Positions 44,249 through 52,839 of a stretch of DNA of 64,000 nt are shown piece after piece. The notes under the pieces were generated by a model. That model ran no database searches. It had not been told where the DNA came from and saw only the letters and a program-made list of their open reading frames with translations. The position numbers were made by a program, and so were the translations under genes. Position 1 is the stretch's first letter, and every line of letters starts with the position of its first letter. The DNA comes from Bacillota bacterium. Its GTDB lineage: Bacteria > Bacillota > Clostridia > Oscillospirales > Acutalibacteraceae. Location: the NCBI GenBank assembly GCA_023390175.1, contig JAEWDK010000007.1, positions 62,001-126,000 of the forward strand, written 5' to 3'.

Positions 44249-44854
44249 TTATTTATTCCGAAGCTCTATCTCCTGTACAAACTTGTAATATGTACTTCGT
44301 TTTAACCCCAACTCCTGCATCAGTTTTCTTGCACTGATTTCATGCCGCTTTATCCGTTCTAGCTGCGCCGGGAAGTTTTCCGGTATCGGAATCTCCGGTC
44401 TGCCGAATTTTCGGCCCCTCGCATGGGCTGCGGCGATACCTTCGGCCTGTCGTTGCCGGATGGTGCGGCGCTCCTGTTCCGCTAAGCTTGCCAACACTTC
44501 CAGCAGCACGTTATTCACCATGTCGAACACCCAATCTTGACCGTCCGGCAGGTCGACCATCGTTGTGGGCAAATCCAGAATTTTTACCCGGATTTTATGC
44601 TGCCGGTAATACTCCAACTCGGCTTTAATATCGGCTTTGTTGCGGGAAAGACGGTCAAGCGACGTTATAACCAGCGAATCTCCTCCTCTTAAAAGTGAAT
44701 CGCGGAGCACGGCATATTGTGGTCGATTGAAGTCTTTGCCCGAAGCTTTCTCCTGAATGATATTTCTTTCTTCGACATATTCTTTTAGCCTCATAAGCTG
44801 ACGGTTAAGATTTTGCTCTTTACTGCTCACGCGAGCGTAACCGTATGTGCGCAT
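44249..44854 (-). CDS. Serine recombinase (resolvase/invertase type)
   Basis: 201 residues with AGGAGGAATTTAT before the ATG. The catalytic domain starts TYGYARVSSKEQNLNRQ with the nucleophilic Ser, followed by LVITSLDRLSRNKADI and SLAEQERRTIRQRQAEG. The C-terminal part has GRKFGRPEIP and a helix-turn-helix (SARKLMQELGLKRSTYYKF). The short resolvase/invertase form suggests cointegrate resolution or inversion rather than phage-type integration. It is next to the tyrosine integrase, so this island holds two recombinase systems. Codon use and GC sit between the core and the cassette. Confidence 0.9.
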   Translation of the reverse strand: MRTYGYARVSSKEQNLNRQLMRLKEYVEERNIIQEKASGKDFNRPQYAVLRDSLLRGGDSLVITSLDRLSRNKADIKAELEYYRQHKIRVKILDLPTTMVDLPDGQDWVFDMVNNVLLEVLASLAEQERRTIRQRQAEGIAAAHARGRKFGRPEIPIPENFPAQLERIKRHEISARKLMQELGLKRSTYYKFVQEIELRNK

Positions 44855-44989
44855 ATAAATTCCTCCTTTTTACCGAAAAAGCCATCGGCATAGCCGTTAG
44901 TGTCCGAACGAATACCATAAAACTTCTCGGATAGAATTTACCCCAAAATCGCGGGTAGGATTGATTGACCAGAATTCTAGAGTTTCTCA

Positions 44990-45362
44990 GATGCCCTGCA
45001 GCCAAGCGCCACAAGCAGCGTTCAGGCCTGTACGACGATTTGTGGCTCGAAAACCGCCAGCGGCCCCCGTGATACCCGGAACAGCCTTGCGCAAAACGTC
45101 GCGCCCGACAGTGCCAGCGTTGAGGACGATACCCGTAGCCGGGGAAAGCGGCGAACCGGGCAGGGGACGGGGCCGAAATCGCGCCCAGCGGTACCGCGCA
45201 GCTCTGCCACTTGTAAGGCGCTGTGTGGCTGGAAAACTGAAAGCGGCCCTTGTACACCCCGGAGCCGCCTTACATAAACGTTGCCCTGTGTAGAGCCAAG
45301 CGCCAGAGCAGCGGAACCGGGGAATAGCGTAAGCGGAGTGATCCGGGGATTAGCGGATCAGG
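44990..45362. repeat. GC-rich block with a ~70-bp imperfect direct repeat
   Basis: This block of about 370 bp is clearly richer in GC than its flanks. A copy around 45037-45112 (TTTGTGGCTCGAAAACCGCC through CTTGCGCAAAACGTCG) and one around 45220-45295 (TGTGTGGCTGGAAAACTGAA through CTTACATAAACGTTG) align without gaps, 183 bp apart. The word GCCAAGCGCCA also occurs twice (45001 and 45296). Reading frames on both strands are open through it, but none has a convincing ribosome site or known motif. A structured RNA, recombination site or replication region are all possible. Confidence 0.6.
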
Positions 45363-45397
45363 GGGAAACCAGTGCTTTCTCCTGCGCTACTGCGTCT

Positions 45398-46264
45398 TTA
45401 TTCTTTCGCTTTGCATACAGAGCAGATATTCAAAAGATTCATTGTGAGAATCTTCGCGACACTTGTCCCCACCGGAATAACCGGCAGCGTGATCTCCATT
45501 TCATTACAAGTGTTCCTGCAACGGTTTTGAATAGCCTCGGCACTACTGCCGCAGTGCTTTTTCAAGAAATCCATCTGCAGAGAAGCGGTCAGTGTCAGAA
45601 TATTGCCATTCTCCTGTTTGTACCGAATCGTAACGATGTTACGGCTTAGAATCCGCAGCAGCTTTTGTAAAAACGCTATTGCAAGGAACCGAGGAACAAT
45701 CGTGCATCCTGTTAGCTGAGTCTGGACGCAGAAGAGCCTCAGTTTGTGGTGATCGGTTCCACGAAGCTCGAGCGTCTTTAATACTCCTCTCTCAATATCC
45801 GGTCTCGCGTCGACAGCTAAGTACTCCTCATGCCTGTGAGAGTAATTCTCGAGCATGTCTTTTGGAATTGATTTGACAACATCCAGCGACGTGGCTCTGA
45901 CCGAAAATTTCACATCTTTCCGCATAACCACGCATGCAGATGTGTTCATCGTATAAAGAGCATCCATGGCCAAAATATGGCGTTTATAGTAGTCGGGGGG
46001 AACAGGCAACCCCAAGTGTTCTAACTGGCACTGCTCGTGGAATGCCATTTCGATTGCGGCATTCGGGAACTTTCCGGTTACGGATGGAAGCTGATCAAAC
46101 GGGGTTTGCATTCCGGTACGTGGTTCTCCAAGTACAGGGAGCGTCATCCGGCGATTGACCATCCCTAAAAGCATACCGTAAAAGGGATTATGAGAAACAT
46201 TGCCATCTCCGATGGCGTTCTCACAATAGATGGTATCCAATTGCTGAAGCAAGGCTTTATTCAT
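45398..46264 (-). CDS. Unknown island protein A (paralogue of 47298-48161)
   Basis: 288 residues from ATG 46264, preceded by AAAAGGGGGCA. It is soluble with no signal peptide. It shares length and an ordered set of motifs with the protein at 47298-48161: TLPVLGEPRTGMQTPFDQL vs SLPVAGVSHPGIVCPLSGL, AAIEMAFHEQC vs LGMEIACAAAS, VPRFLAIAFLQKLLR vs VPHFLLQRFAKRFIE, and ASLQMDFLKKHC vs VALQEKFLRSRF. I know of no characterised family. Cys/His content is modest and no catalytic motif stands out. The HNH-like gene lies between the two paralogues. Confidence 0.75.
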   Translation of the reverse strand: MNKALLQQLDTIYCENAIGDGNVSHNPFYGMLLGMVNRRMTLPVLGEPRTGMQTPFDQLPSVTGKFPNAAIEMAFHEQCQLEHLGLPVPPDYYKRHILAMDALYTMNTSACVVMRKDVKFSVRATSLDVVKSIPKDMLENYSHRHEEYLAVDARPDIERGVLKTLELRGTDHHKLRLFCVQTQLTGCTIVPRFLAIAFLQKLLRILSRNIVTIRYKQENGNILTLTASLQMDFLKKHCGSSAEAIQNRCRNTCNEMEITLPVIPVGTSVAKILTMNLLNICSVCKAKE

Positions 46265-46363
46265 AAAATTGCCCCCTTTTTTCAAATATCGCCCGAGCAT
46301 CCAGATGAACACTCGGGCGGTTGTTCTTTACCCCAATACTAAGATCAGGCTATTCCTTTATTT

Positions 46364-47080
46364 TTAAAACTCATTTCGAATAGCGTTGATCAAAGCACAA
46401 TAATCATCCCAAGACATCTTACCAAAAAAATCTTTTTCATGGATTTCTTGGCACATGTCGTAAGTTTTAGGGCTGTATTTTCCCCAATTTTCACGGCATG
46501 AGTAATACCGGATGAAATCTTCGTTACCCGATCTATAAGCGATATGTTCAATTTCCTCTGGCGTAGTGTTAGGGCGCACATGCTTATGGAAAAGGCCATG
46601 AACCGACTGGTTGACAGGTATTACGTCGAGATCATTCGTAGGATCGCCGTCAGGATGATGTGGATACCAATGGGGATCAATCGTGTCTCCTGAAAACTCG
46701 TGGATTAATGCCATTCCCAGAGTGCGAGTGTCTCCAGACCAAAGTTTGCCTATAGGTGTGAATTCACTTTGCTCATCTTGCTCATTTTTCTTATTCTTCT
46801 TTTTGCTTTCCTTGAATAGAATATAAAGTGTTTGATAGGCGTTCAGTATTGGCCGCACGTACTCAATTGAAATCATGGCAACGTAAAGAATATCACCATT
46901 ACTCTTCAGATTGACGATCATACAGTCGTTACGGCCTTCCTGCTTAAGAATTGCGTAACCGGTTGGATGTTTTTTACTGCGTCCACCGGGAACGTTAACC
47001 ATTGTCCATCCGGGAAAATCCGGTATTGGACGAAAGATATTCTTTGGGCTGTCAGACATTTGAAAATCTTTGTCTTTCAT
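46364..47080 (-). CDS. HNH-like protein, putative nuclease
   Basis: 238 residues with AGAAGG upstream. The C-terminal half has PHHPDGDPTNDLDVIPVNQS and then VHGLFHKHV, which follows the HNH order H-H-x-D-G-x-x-x-N-D-(x)n-N-(x)n-H-(x)3-H. The N-terminal half is beta-rich (FPGWTMVNVPGG, CMIVNLKSNGDILYVAMI) and is followed by a lysine-rich helix KESKKKNKKNEQ. It lies 99 bp from the downstream paralogue and may belong to the same transcript. Homing endonuclease, defence nuclease or nicking enzyme are open options; the HNH call rests on motif spacing alone. Confidence 0.55.
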   Translation of the reverse strand: MKDKDFQMSDSPKNIFRPIPDFPGWTMVNVPGGRSKKHPTGYAILKQEGRNDCMIVNLKSNGDILYVAMISIEYVRPILNAYQTLYILFKESKKKNKKNEQDEQSEFTPIGKLWSGDTRTLGMALIHEFSGDTIDPHWYPHHPDGDPTNDLDVIPVNQSVHGLFHKHVRPNTTPEEIEHIAYRSGNEDFIRYYSCRENWGKYSPKTYDMCQEIHEKDFFGKMSWDDYCALINAIRNEF

Positions 47081-47297
47081 TTTAATTAACCTTCTTTCCA
47101 GTTATTTGACCGCCCACGATTTACCGTTGCGCGGCCTACAATTACTAATAACGCCACTCCTGATGAAACTCCAAACGTGACGGCGCACAGTCAAATCGCC
47201 GCAAAATTCTTTCGATATTACCCCGACTCCACGAAAGGGAACAGGCAAATCAGACAAAAATTGCGGCGCTCTGGCAGCTTGAAATCAGGGCTGCCCG

Positions 47298-48161
47298 TCA
47301 GAAAGTGAATCTCTCGATGTCCCTGATCTCAAACACGGAAAAAAGCTTGATTTCTCTGCGCGTCGGTTCGCTGGCTCGATATACCGGGAGAACCACATCG
47401 GGGCTTTTACCGTCCCATGCAATACGGCGATAGGTATCTGCATCCTCATGGAACCTACTGCGCAGGAATTTCTCTTGCAGCGCGACTGCATAGCTTCGGA
47501 CTTTTCCTTCCGCATCCGGGTAGTAGATTCTGGCTGGCTGCTCGTAAAGACCCTCAATGAACCGCTTTGCGAACCGCTGCAGCAAAAAGTGCGGAACAAC
47601 GGTATCAGCGTCAGAAGAAACAGTGTCCAGAGTAAACTCTCCGGTGGACAAGTCGATCCGCACCGCACGAATTGTCCCAAACTTGATTTGAATACCGATC
47701 TGGTCTCGCAGATACCCCTCCGGGAAAGCAAAAGAGCCGTCCGACTGTGCCATTGCCTTTAAAAGGAAGGGACTGCGTGTGTAATAGGCTTCTTCCCCCG
47801 AAAACTTCCTGACGCAGCAAAGAGAAGTCTCTAACAGGTACGCGCCAATCAGGGCTTCGAAGTACTTGTCTTGCAGGAAACCGTACTCCAGACCGTTCAG
47901 ACTCCCGTCTTCATCGAGAATACTGGCCGCCGCACACGCAATTTCCATGCCCAGTGGTTTGCCCTTGTTTGATATCCCCTGCAGCCCTGAAAGAGGACAT
48001 ACAATCCCCGGATGGCTCACTCCAGCAACCGGAAGTGAATTACCAGACTCGACCAACTCTAGCAAGAAACGATGTAGATCATTGTCTGCATAGTACAGCC
48101 TTTGATCGGCATAATAGGGGAAACATGCGTCGGTTTTTAGTTCATCCCGTGACATTTTCAT
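47298..48161 (-). CDS. Unknown island protein B (paralogue of 45398-46264)
   Basis: 287 residues from ATG 48161, a few bases after AAAGGTCGG. It aligns along its length with island protein A: SLPVAGVSHPGIVCPLSGL, LGMEIACAAASILDEDGSL, YTRSPFLLKAMAQ and VPHFLLQRFAKRFIEGLYEQ. The family appears mobile-element specific, but I cannot name it. The pair, with the HNH-like gene between, looks like an old duplication within the element. No membrane segment. Confidence 0.75.
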   Translation of the reverse strand: MKMSRDELKTDACFPYYADQRLYYADNDLHRFLLELVESGNSLPVAGVSHPGIVCPLSGLQGISNKGKPLGMEIACAAASILDEDGSLNGLEYGFLQDKYFEALIGAYLLETSLCCVRKFSGEEAYYTRSPFLLKAMAQSDGSFAFPEGYLRDQIGIQIKFGTIRAVRIDLSTGEFTLDTVSSDADTVVPHFLLQRFAKRFIEGLYEQPARIYYPDAEGKVRSYAVALQEKFLRSRFHEDADTYRRIAWDGKSPDVVLPVYRASEPTRREIKLFSVFEIRDIERFTF

Positions 48162-48206
48162 CCGACCTTTCATAGTGAATTTTGGTTGCCACAAGAATAT
48201 ACACAA

Positions 48207-48890
48207 GCATCCGAGTTACTTTACATGCTATCCAGTTTTTTTTAACGAGATATCGGCGAGTTAAAGGCGGTATCATTTCATGGCCGAAAATCACCCCGGA
48301 CATTTAAGGACAAGTCTATGGCTGAATACGAAATTAAGACTTTACCCCGTCAGGCATTTACTGTGACTCTAGAAAGGTGGGGGTTGGGTGCGCAGAGAAA
48401 GGAAAAAACATAAAATTAAAAAAAGTGCAGAAAAAAATAAGACCCTATTCTCAGAGTCTCCCAAGCTGTCGGTAAATTGCATTCGATTTTTTCAAACAGG
48501 CATTTATCCTGTTATGCGATACTGTTCCGGAGAATCCAGTGCTTTACAAATTAGTCGATTAAAAGTGCTTTTTAGGCGCTTCCAGAAAGGAAAGCAACAA
48601 CCTTTATAACACCTTAAAAATCCAGAGTTATATCAAACCAAAGAACAGTTTATGGCTACCCGCTATTTTAATCGAAAAAATATCCCGGACTGATTTCTCA
48701 ATCCGGGATTTATATATGAAGTCTGATAAAAACAACAATAGAGAAAGATTTATGTAATTTGTAATGCCCATAGCGACATCCTGTGTAGATTGTCTAATGC
48801 AAAATATTACCGGTAATTTGAAAGATGTTTAATATACCAATATATAAAGACAGCGCTATGCAACAATTTGATGCATAGCGCTGACAAATC
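48207..48890. other. Gene-free gap with two hairpins
   Basis: About 690 bp without a credible gene. It holds the hairpin ATCCCGGA/TCCGGGAT (48682-48709) and, next to the secreted-protein gene, CAGCGCTATGCA/TGCATAGCGCTG (48851-48883), which can end that minus-strand transcript. Confidence 0.6.
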
Positions 48891-48897
48891 TGCTAGA

Positions 48898-49608
48898 TTA
48901 AGCAATCGTTCCAACTGTGCACGGTGTTTTTTCACCGTTCACATAAAAGCCGGTAGCCTGACCGGCCTTTCCGACCGCCTTTGCCTTAAAAAAGTAATCA
49001 TGACCCTTGGAACCGACGTATGTTACCTTGAAAGCCGAGCCATTTCCGCAAGCAAAAGTTGGCTTAGTGGATGCCGTAATCTTAAACTGATAGGTTTTTC
49101 CAGAGTTAACCGTCAGTTTTGCGCCAGTGTCGATTTTGCAATTTTTAATTGAGGCGCTTGTGTTGTCTTTCTGATCACTGACGAGTACATACACATAAGG
49201 AGTATCGTCACCTTCATAAACGCGGACATAATACTTGATGAGATATCCCTTTAAATTTCTGTCAAAAAGCGTGTTGTCAAATTTGACGGAGGTGTAACTC
49301 ATTCCACCCCAATCCGGCGCACCATATGCGTTTCCGCCTAAAGAGGGATAAATATCACATCCGGGTGCCGCCTTACTAGAATCGTAGATTCCCTTAATTG
49401 TGGCCGCTGAACCATACGGAACAGTATAGACGGTTTCAGATGAGGCTTTACCCCCAACCGTCAAAGTTTTCTGCTGTTTGGAAATAACTTGCGAAAGTGC
49501 AATACTATACCCGTTTTCGGAAGCCGCCGTTGTGTCTGCAAAGGCTGCTGTGCTGACGCTGAATGCCATAATACCCGCTAAAAGACCTGATATGATTTTC
49601 CTGTTCAT
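48898..49608 (-). CDS. Unknown secreted protein
   Basis: 236 residues, with AAGGAGAAATCAATT before the ATG. A clear signal peptide (IISGLLAGIMAFSVSTAAFA) is followed by a soluble, beta-rich, Tyr/Gly-rich region (YSIALSQVISKQQKTLTVGG, LIKYYVRVYEGDDTPYVYV). No cell-wall anchor or catalytic motif is visible. It lies 116 bp downstream of the LRR-transglutaminase gene in the same direction and probably shares its transcript. Confidence 0.75.
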   Translation of the reverse strand: MNRKIISGLLAGIMAFSVSTAAFADTTAASENGYSIALSQVISKQQKTLTVGGKASSETVYTVPYGSAATIKGIYDSSKAAPGCDIYPSLGGNAYGAPDWGGMSYTSVKFDNTLFDRNLKGYLIKYYVRVYEGDDTPYVYVLVSDQKDNTSASIKNCKIDTGAKLTVNSGKTYQFKITASTKPTFACGNGSAFKVTYVGSKGHDYFFKAKAVGKAGQATGFYVNGEKTPCTVGTIA

Positions 49609-49724
49609 AATTGATTTCTCCTTCCATATTTAACAATGTACCTGACTAAAAAGTCCGTGTAATTAAGTATCCAAATTCCTCCCGCGTGGCTTGACTCGTA
49701 TGACGGTTTAGAGTCTTGCAGATT

Positions 49725-51302
49725 TTACGAAACAGTAACTGCAAGAGAAGCTTTTGCTCCACTTACCGATCGAACCTTAATCTCTGCGGTTCCCGCTTTC
49801 AAAAAAGTCAGTTTGAAAAGGGTACCTCTAGAAGAGGAAGAAACAGGCGTGACCCTGACAACACTTCCATTATAGGAAGCGGCGGTCATGGATTCTCCGA
49901 TATTGGATTTCGCCTGAATGGTATATGATTTTCCGACTTTTCCTAAATAGCTTGTGGTATCCAGCTGTACGGTTGCCGTTGTTACGGCTTTCCCTTCGTT
50001 CATCGTTTCAGGAGTGGCATTCATCCAATCAAAACTGTCATACTTTGTGTTTGTAGCCTTATAGTTGCTGTACCAGTCGTAATGCCCGGGCTTGCTTAAT
50101 CCAAGTCCATGACCGGCGTTTGCAATCACGGCATCGCTTTTCAGGAAGCATCCGTACCACAGTGCTCCATCCCATGTGACATCGACGTGGTACCAGCTGT
50201 CGTCCAGTTGTATCATATTCCAAGCATGGTTCATGCTGCTGCTTGTAATAGTTGTGACCGGGATCCCAAGTCGTTCCATCAGCAGTTGAAACGCTGCCGT
50301 ATACCCGCTACAGACTGCTTTTTTATTGACCAGTGCGCCGTATGCGCCATAGTCGACCCACGGAATTGTTCCCGCCTGAAGATTGGCAAGATCATAACTG
50401 ACATTTCTGACCATATAATCGTGTACGGCTTTGACCTTTTCTATATTGGACATATTAGGGCGCAGATGGGAAAATACTCTGCTGACCGCATATTCCAGCT
50501 TTTCGTCGTCGGAAGCGGAAGATGCGGGAGCCGCTCCAATTACCGGATCAGCACCGGATGCCTGAAAAAGGATTCCATTTTTTGAAGCGTAGGTTTCCGC
50601 CGCAGAACCGGAATCGCCGTAAATTACGGGATCACCGCCGTAAACAGCGTCTTGTCCAATACTGGTTACACTTTTGGGAATATTGATCTTTGCCAGATTC
50701 TTGTCGCTGCAGAACGCGTATTGCGCAAGGCTGGTAACCGAATCGGAAAGGGTAACCTCAGTAAGGTTATCACAGGCTGCATAGGCCATTTCCTTGATTT
50801 CAGTAACCCTATTAGGAATTACGGCGCTGGTGATGCCACTTTTGTCAAATGCATAGCTTCCGATTTCTGTCACGCTTTGAGGAATCGTAACCTGACGCAG
50901 CTTTTTACATTTTTGGAAAGCGGAGCTTCCAATGGTCGTGACCCCTTCCGGAATCGTATACGAGGTTCTTGCATTGGCAGGCGGGCAGTAAACGAGCGTC
51001 TTTTTATCGCTGGTGTAAAGTACTCCTCCGATGCTGGTATAATTTTGGTTTCTGCTCTCTACTTCCACATCTGTGATGTTCGAGTTATTCTGACTGTAGT
51101 CCGTACTAAACGCTCCAACCTGAACTTCGGTAACTTCACTTGGAAGAACCACTTTCGTGCTGTGACCGGTATATTCGCATAGGATTCCATTCTCGGTAAT
51201 GGAAAAATCACTTTCCGCCGCATATACTGCTGTTCCCCCGAATGCTCCGATGACCAGCGCAAGCGCCAAGATAAGGGAAAGTGCCTTTTTCTGAATATTC
51301 AT
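49725..51302 (-). CDS. Secreted LRR (BspA-type) protein with transglutaminase-like domain
   Basis: 525 residues, with AAGGAGGGGTAATCG before the ATG. A signal peptide leads into about five leucine-rich repeats of the BspA/LRR_5 kind (YTIPEGVTTIGSSAFQKCKK, VTIPQSVTEIGSYAFDKSG). A helical region follows, then a transglutaminase-like fold with Cys in KAVCSGYTAAFQLL, His in MNHAWNMIQLDD and Asp in WYHVDVTWDG. A C-terminal Ig-like strand set ends the protein. The complete Cys-His-Asp triad suggests an active cysteine protease or amide-forming enzyme at the cell surface. Such proteins in gut Clostridia are often adhesins or host-interaction factors. Confidence 0.88.
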   Translation of the reverse strand: MNIQKKALSLILALALVIGAFGGTAVYAAESDFSITENGILCEYTGHSTKVVLPSEVTEVQVGAFSTDYSQNNSNITDVEVESRNQNYTSIGGVLYTSDKKTLVYCPPANARTSYTIPEGVTTIGSSAFQKCKKLRQVTIPQSVTEIGSYAFDKSGITSAVIPNRVTEIKEMAYAACDNLTEVTLSDSVTSLAQYAFCSDKNLAKINIPKSVTSIGQDAVYGGDPVIYGDSGSAAETYASKNGILFQASGADPVIGAAPASSASDDEKLEYAVSRVFSHLRPNMSNIEKVKAVHDYMVRNVSYDLANLQAGTIPWVDYGAYGALVNKKAVCSGYTAAFQLLMERLGIPVTTITSSSMNHAWNMIQLDDSWYHVDVTWDGALWYGCFLKSDAVIANAGHGLGLSKPGHYDWYSNYKATNTKYDSFDWMNATPETMNEGKAVTTATVQLDTTSYLGKVGKSYTIQAKSNIGESMTAASYNGSVVRVTPVSSSSRGTLFKLTFLKAGTAEIKVRSVSGAKASLAVTVS

Positions 51303-51429
51303 CGATTACCCCTCCTTAAATTTTTATTGGCGCATTGTTATTGTTTTCTCACCTCTTTCGACAGGATGCGCCGATGTCGAAACTTTTCCATAACCCCTCT
51401 TGGAGGTATTTTTATTATAAATCATACAA

Positions 51430-51511
51430 ATAGGATTGTAAATACACAGCTTGTAATCCGTATAGGATTTATTTGTAATAATCTGTTTCATCTCCAATAT
51501 AATAATCCTAT
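51430..51511. promoter_or_regulatory. Three ATAGGATT boxes in the XRE gene promoter
   Basis: ATAGGATT occurs at 51430-51437 and 51462-51469 and as the complement AATCCTAT at 51504-51511. The -10 TATAAT at 51498-51503 abuts the third box; the -35 is TTGTAA (51473-51478) with a long 19-bp spacer. Boxes across the promoter of a regulator gene are a typical autoregulation layout. Confidence 0.45.
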
Positions 51512-51524
51512 TGGTGGTGAATAC

Positions 51525-51848
51525 ATGAAAACAAAAAATTTTAACGAACTGCTGAGAGATCTGCGCACTGATTCCGACCAGACGCAGGAACAGGTTGCCG
51601 CTCGGCTTGGCATCTCCACCAGCAATTATGGACATTTTGAAGCCGGTATCCGTGAGCCTAATCTTGACACACTAATAGAACTGTGCAGATTATTCCATGT
51701 ATCCGCCGACTATCTGCTCGGAATTGCAGAAGATGAAGCGCTGGAACCATTACTCCGCCAAGTAAAAGCATTACCCCGAACGGATCGGGACAAGGTGTCC
51801 GAGTATGCTGACCTCCTGTATCAGAAGTACAGACCGAAGAAAAAGTAA
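51525..51848 (+). CDS. XRE-family transcriptional regulator
   Basis: 107 residues from ATG 51525 with GGTGGTGA upstream; the frame is open to 51327, but that part overlaps the promoter. The helix-turn-helix is QTQEQVAARLGISTSNYGHF, followed by EAGIREPNLDTLIELCRLF and SADYLLGI, the Xre/CI-like pattern. The C-terminal helix (LPRTDRDKVSEYADLLYQKY) probably dimerises. It is divergent from the LRR gene and may control the island's secreted proteins or its own promoter. Confidence 0.88.
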   Translation: MKTKNFNELLRDLRTDSDQTQEQVAARLGISTSNYGHFEAGIREPNLDTLIELCRLFHVSADYLLGIAEDEALEPLLRQVKALPRTDRDKVSEYADLLYQKYRPKKK

Positions 51849-51948
51849 ACATCAGTTATAATGGAGCGGACTGTGCGGACAGCCCGCTTTTTGTTACCCT
51901 GAAGCAGACTCAAAACCAGACGGTAAACTGTGAATGTGCTTTGGTATG

Positions 51949-52200
51949 CGGTAATAGGTAACTTGTGCATCTTTGCAACTTTGCTGGACTGCGAACTGAA
52001 CTTTGAGGACTCAGTAGTTATAATAATTTGCATCCAGACCGTTTCTCAGGACTGTGAATTGGTTTCTAGTAATTCAGTAATTATAATAATCTGCATCCTG
52101 ACCATTTCTCAGGACTGTGAATTGAATTACGGTAATATCGGTAATTAGTAATTTGTACATCTTTGCAACTTGTAGAAACTGTAAACAGAAATCCAGAACA
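51949..52200. repeat. Tandem array of four 63-bp units
   Basis: Units start near 51949, 52012, 52075 and 52138, each 63 bp. Units 2 and 3 match at most positions (TTATAATAAT, GCATCC, then TTTCTCAGGACTGTGAATTG), while units 1 and 4 share TTG-CATCTTTGCAACTT. The frame starting at GTG 51930 stays open for 72 codons through three units, giving repeats of about 21 residues containing SQDCEL, but it lacks a ribosome site, so coding is doubtful. The copies are contiguous without spacers, so this is not a CRISPR array. Confidence 0.65.
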
Positions 52201-52338
52201 TCCGAATACCCTATGTGCTGAACCCTTTCATATGACTTGTGGTAATCCAGTAATTAGGACTGAATGGTCACAATTCCGTAATAGAAATAATCCTGCTGGC
52301 TTATCTACTCCTTTCGCAACTTTCGGGGGTGTAAATTA

Positions 52339-52788
52339 TCACCTTTTCCTCTCAAATCGAGCCATTTTCGACTGACTTTCCATTAAAGCCTTTTGGAGAA
52401 CCCTCTCATCCAAACCGCAATCTCTGAAACCGTCCGCCACAGTCTTATAATAAGAAGGGGATGGCGGCATAAGATACCCGCCATTCATGATATAAACCAT
52501 CGCACTGCAGCTAGTGCCATCAGAAAAATTGACGTGAAGGCTTTCTGTCCGGTAACACCTCGGGTATCCCTCATATAAGTCCAAATTTTCCCTATCGTGT
52601 GCAGAAATTTCCCAAACTGCAACCGGCACACTCGAACCGGGGCAGGGAACAACTGTGAGAACGCGCCTAAACTCCAAACGGTAATTTGGTAATGCTCCGA
52701 TTCCGGCGAGTTTTGCATCCGGGCAACGGTACTGCATTTGCTCCTTATTCAAATTCGACCCATAGGCAATGTACAACTGTTTTTTCAT
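52339..52788 (-). CDS. GGCT-like (AIG2/gamma-glutamylcyclotransferase fold) protein
   Basis: 149 residues, with AAGGAGTCAAGGTT before the ATG. The start QLYIAYGSNLN is the YGSN substrate loop of the fold, followed by LAGIGALPNYRLEFR, and YEGYPRCYRTE carries the acidic residue used in cyclotransferases. The family turns gamma-glutamyl amines into 5-oxoproline and the free amine. It lies next to an amidoligase-family gene on the same strand, a pairing known from comparative work on amidoligases, where the cyclotransferase could undo or trim a gamma-glutamyl bond made by the ligase. Confidence 0.88.
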   Translation of the reverse strand: MKKQLYIAYGSNLNKEQMQYRCPDAKLAGIGALPNYRLEFRRVLTVVPCPGSSVPVAVWEISAHDRENLDLYEGYPRCYRTESLHVNFSDGTSCSAMVYIMNGGYLMPPSPSYYKTVADGFRDCGLDERVLQKALMESQSKMARFERKR

Positions 52789-52839
52789 AACCTTGACTCC
52801 TTACATTTATAATATATATTGGAAAGGCTGGATTCCGGC

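Noticed and set aside
44961..45293. 110-residue repeat protein in the GC-rich block
   Set aside because: The two peptide repeats follow from the DNA repeat; no ribosome site and an Arg/Ala/Pro-rich composition typical of open frames in GC-rich DNA.
51949..52200. CRISPR array
   Set aside because: The repeat units are contiguous with no unique spacers, the period is 63 bp and no cas genes are near.
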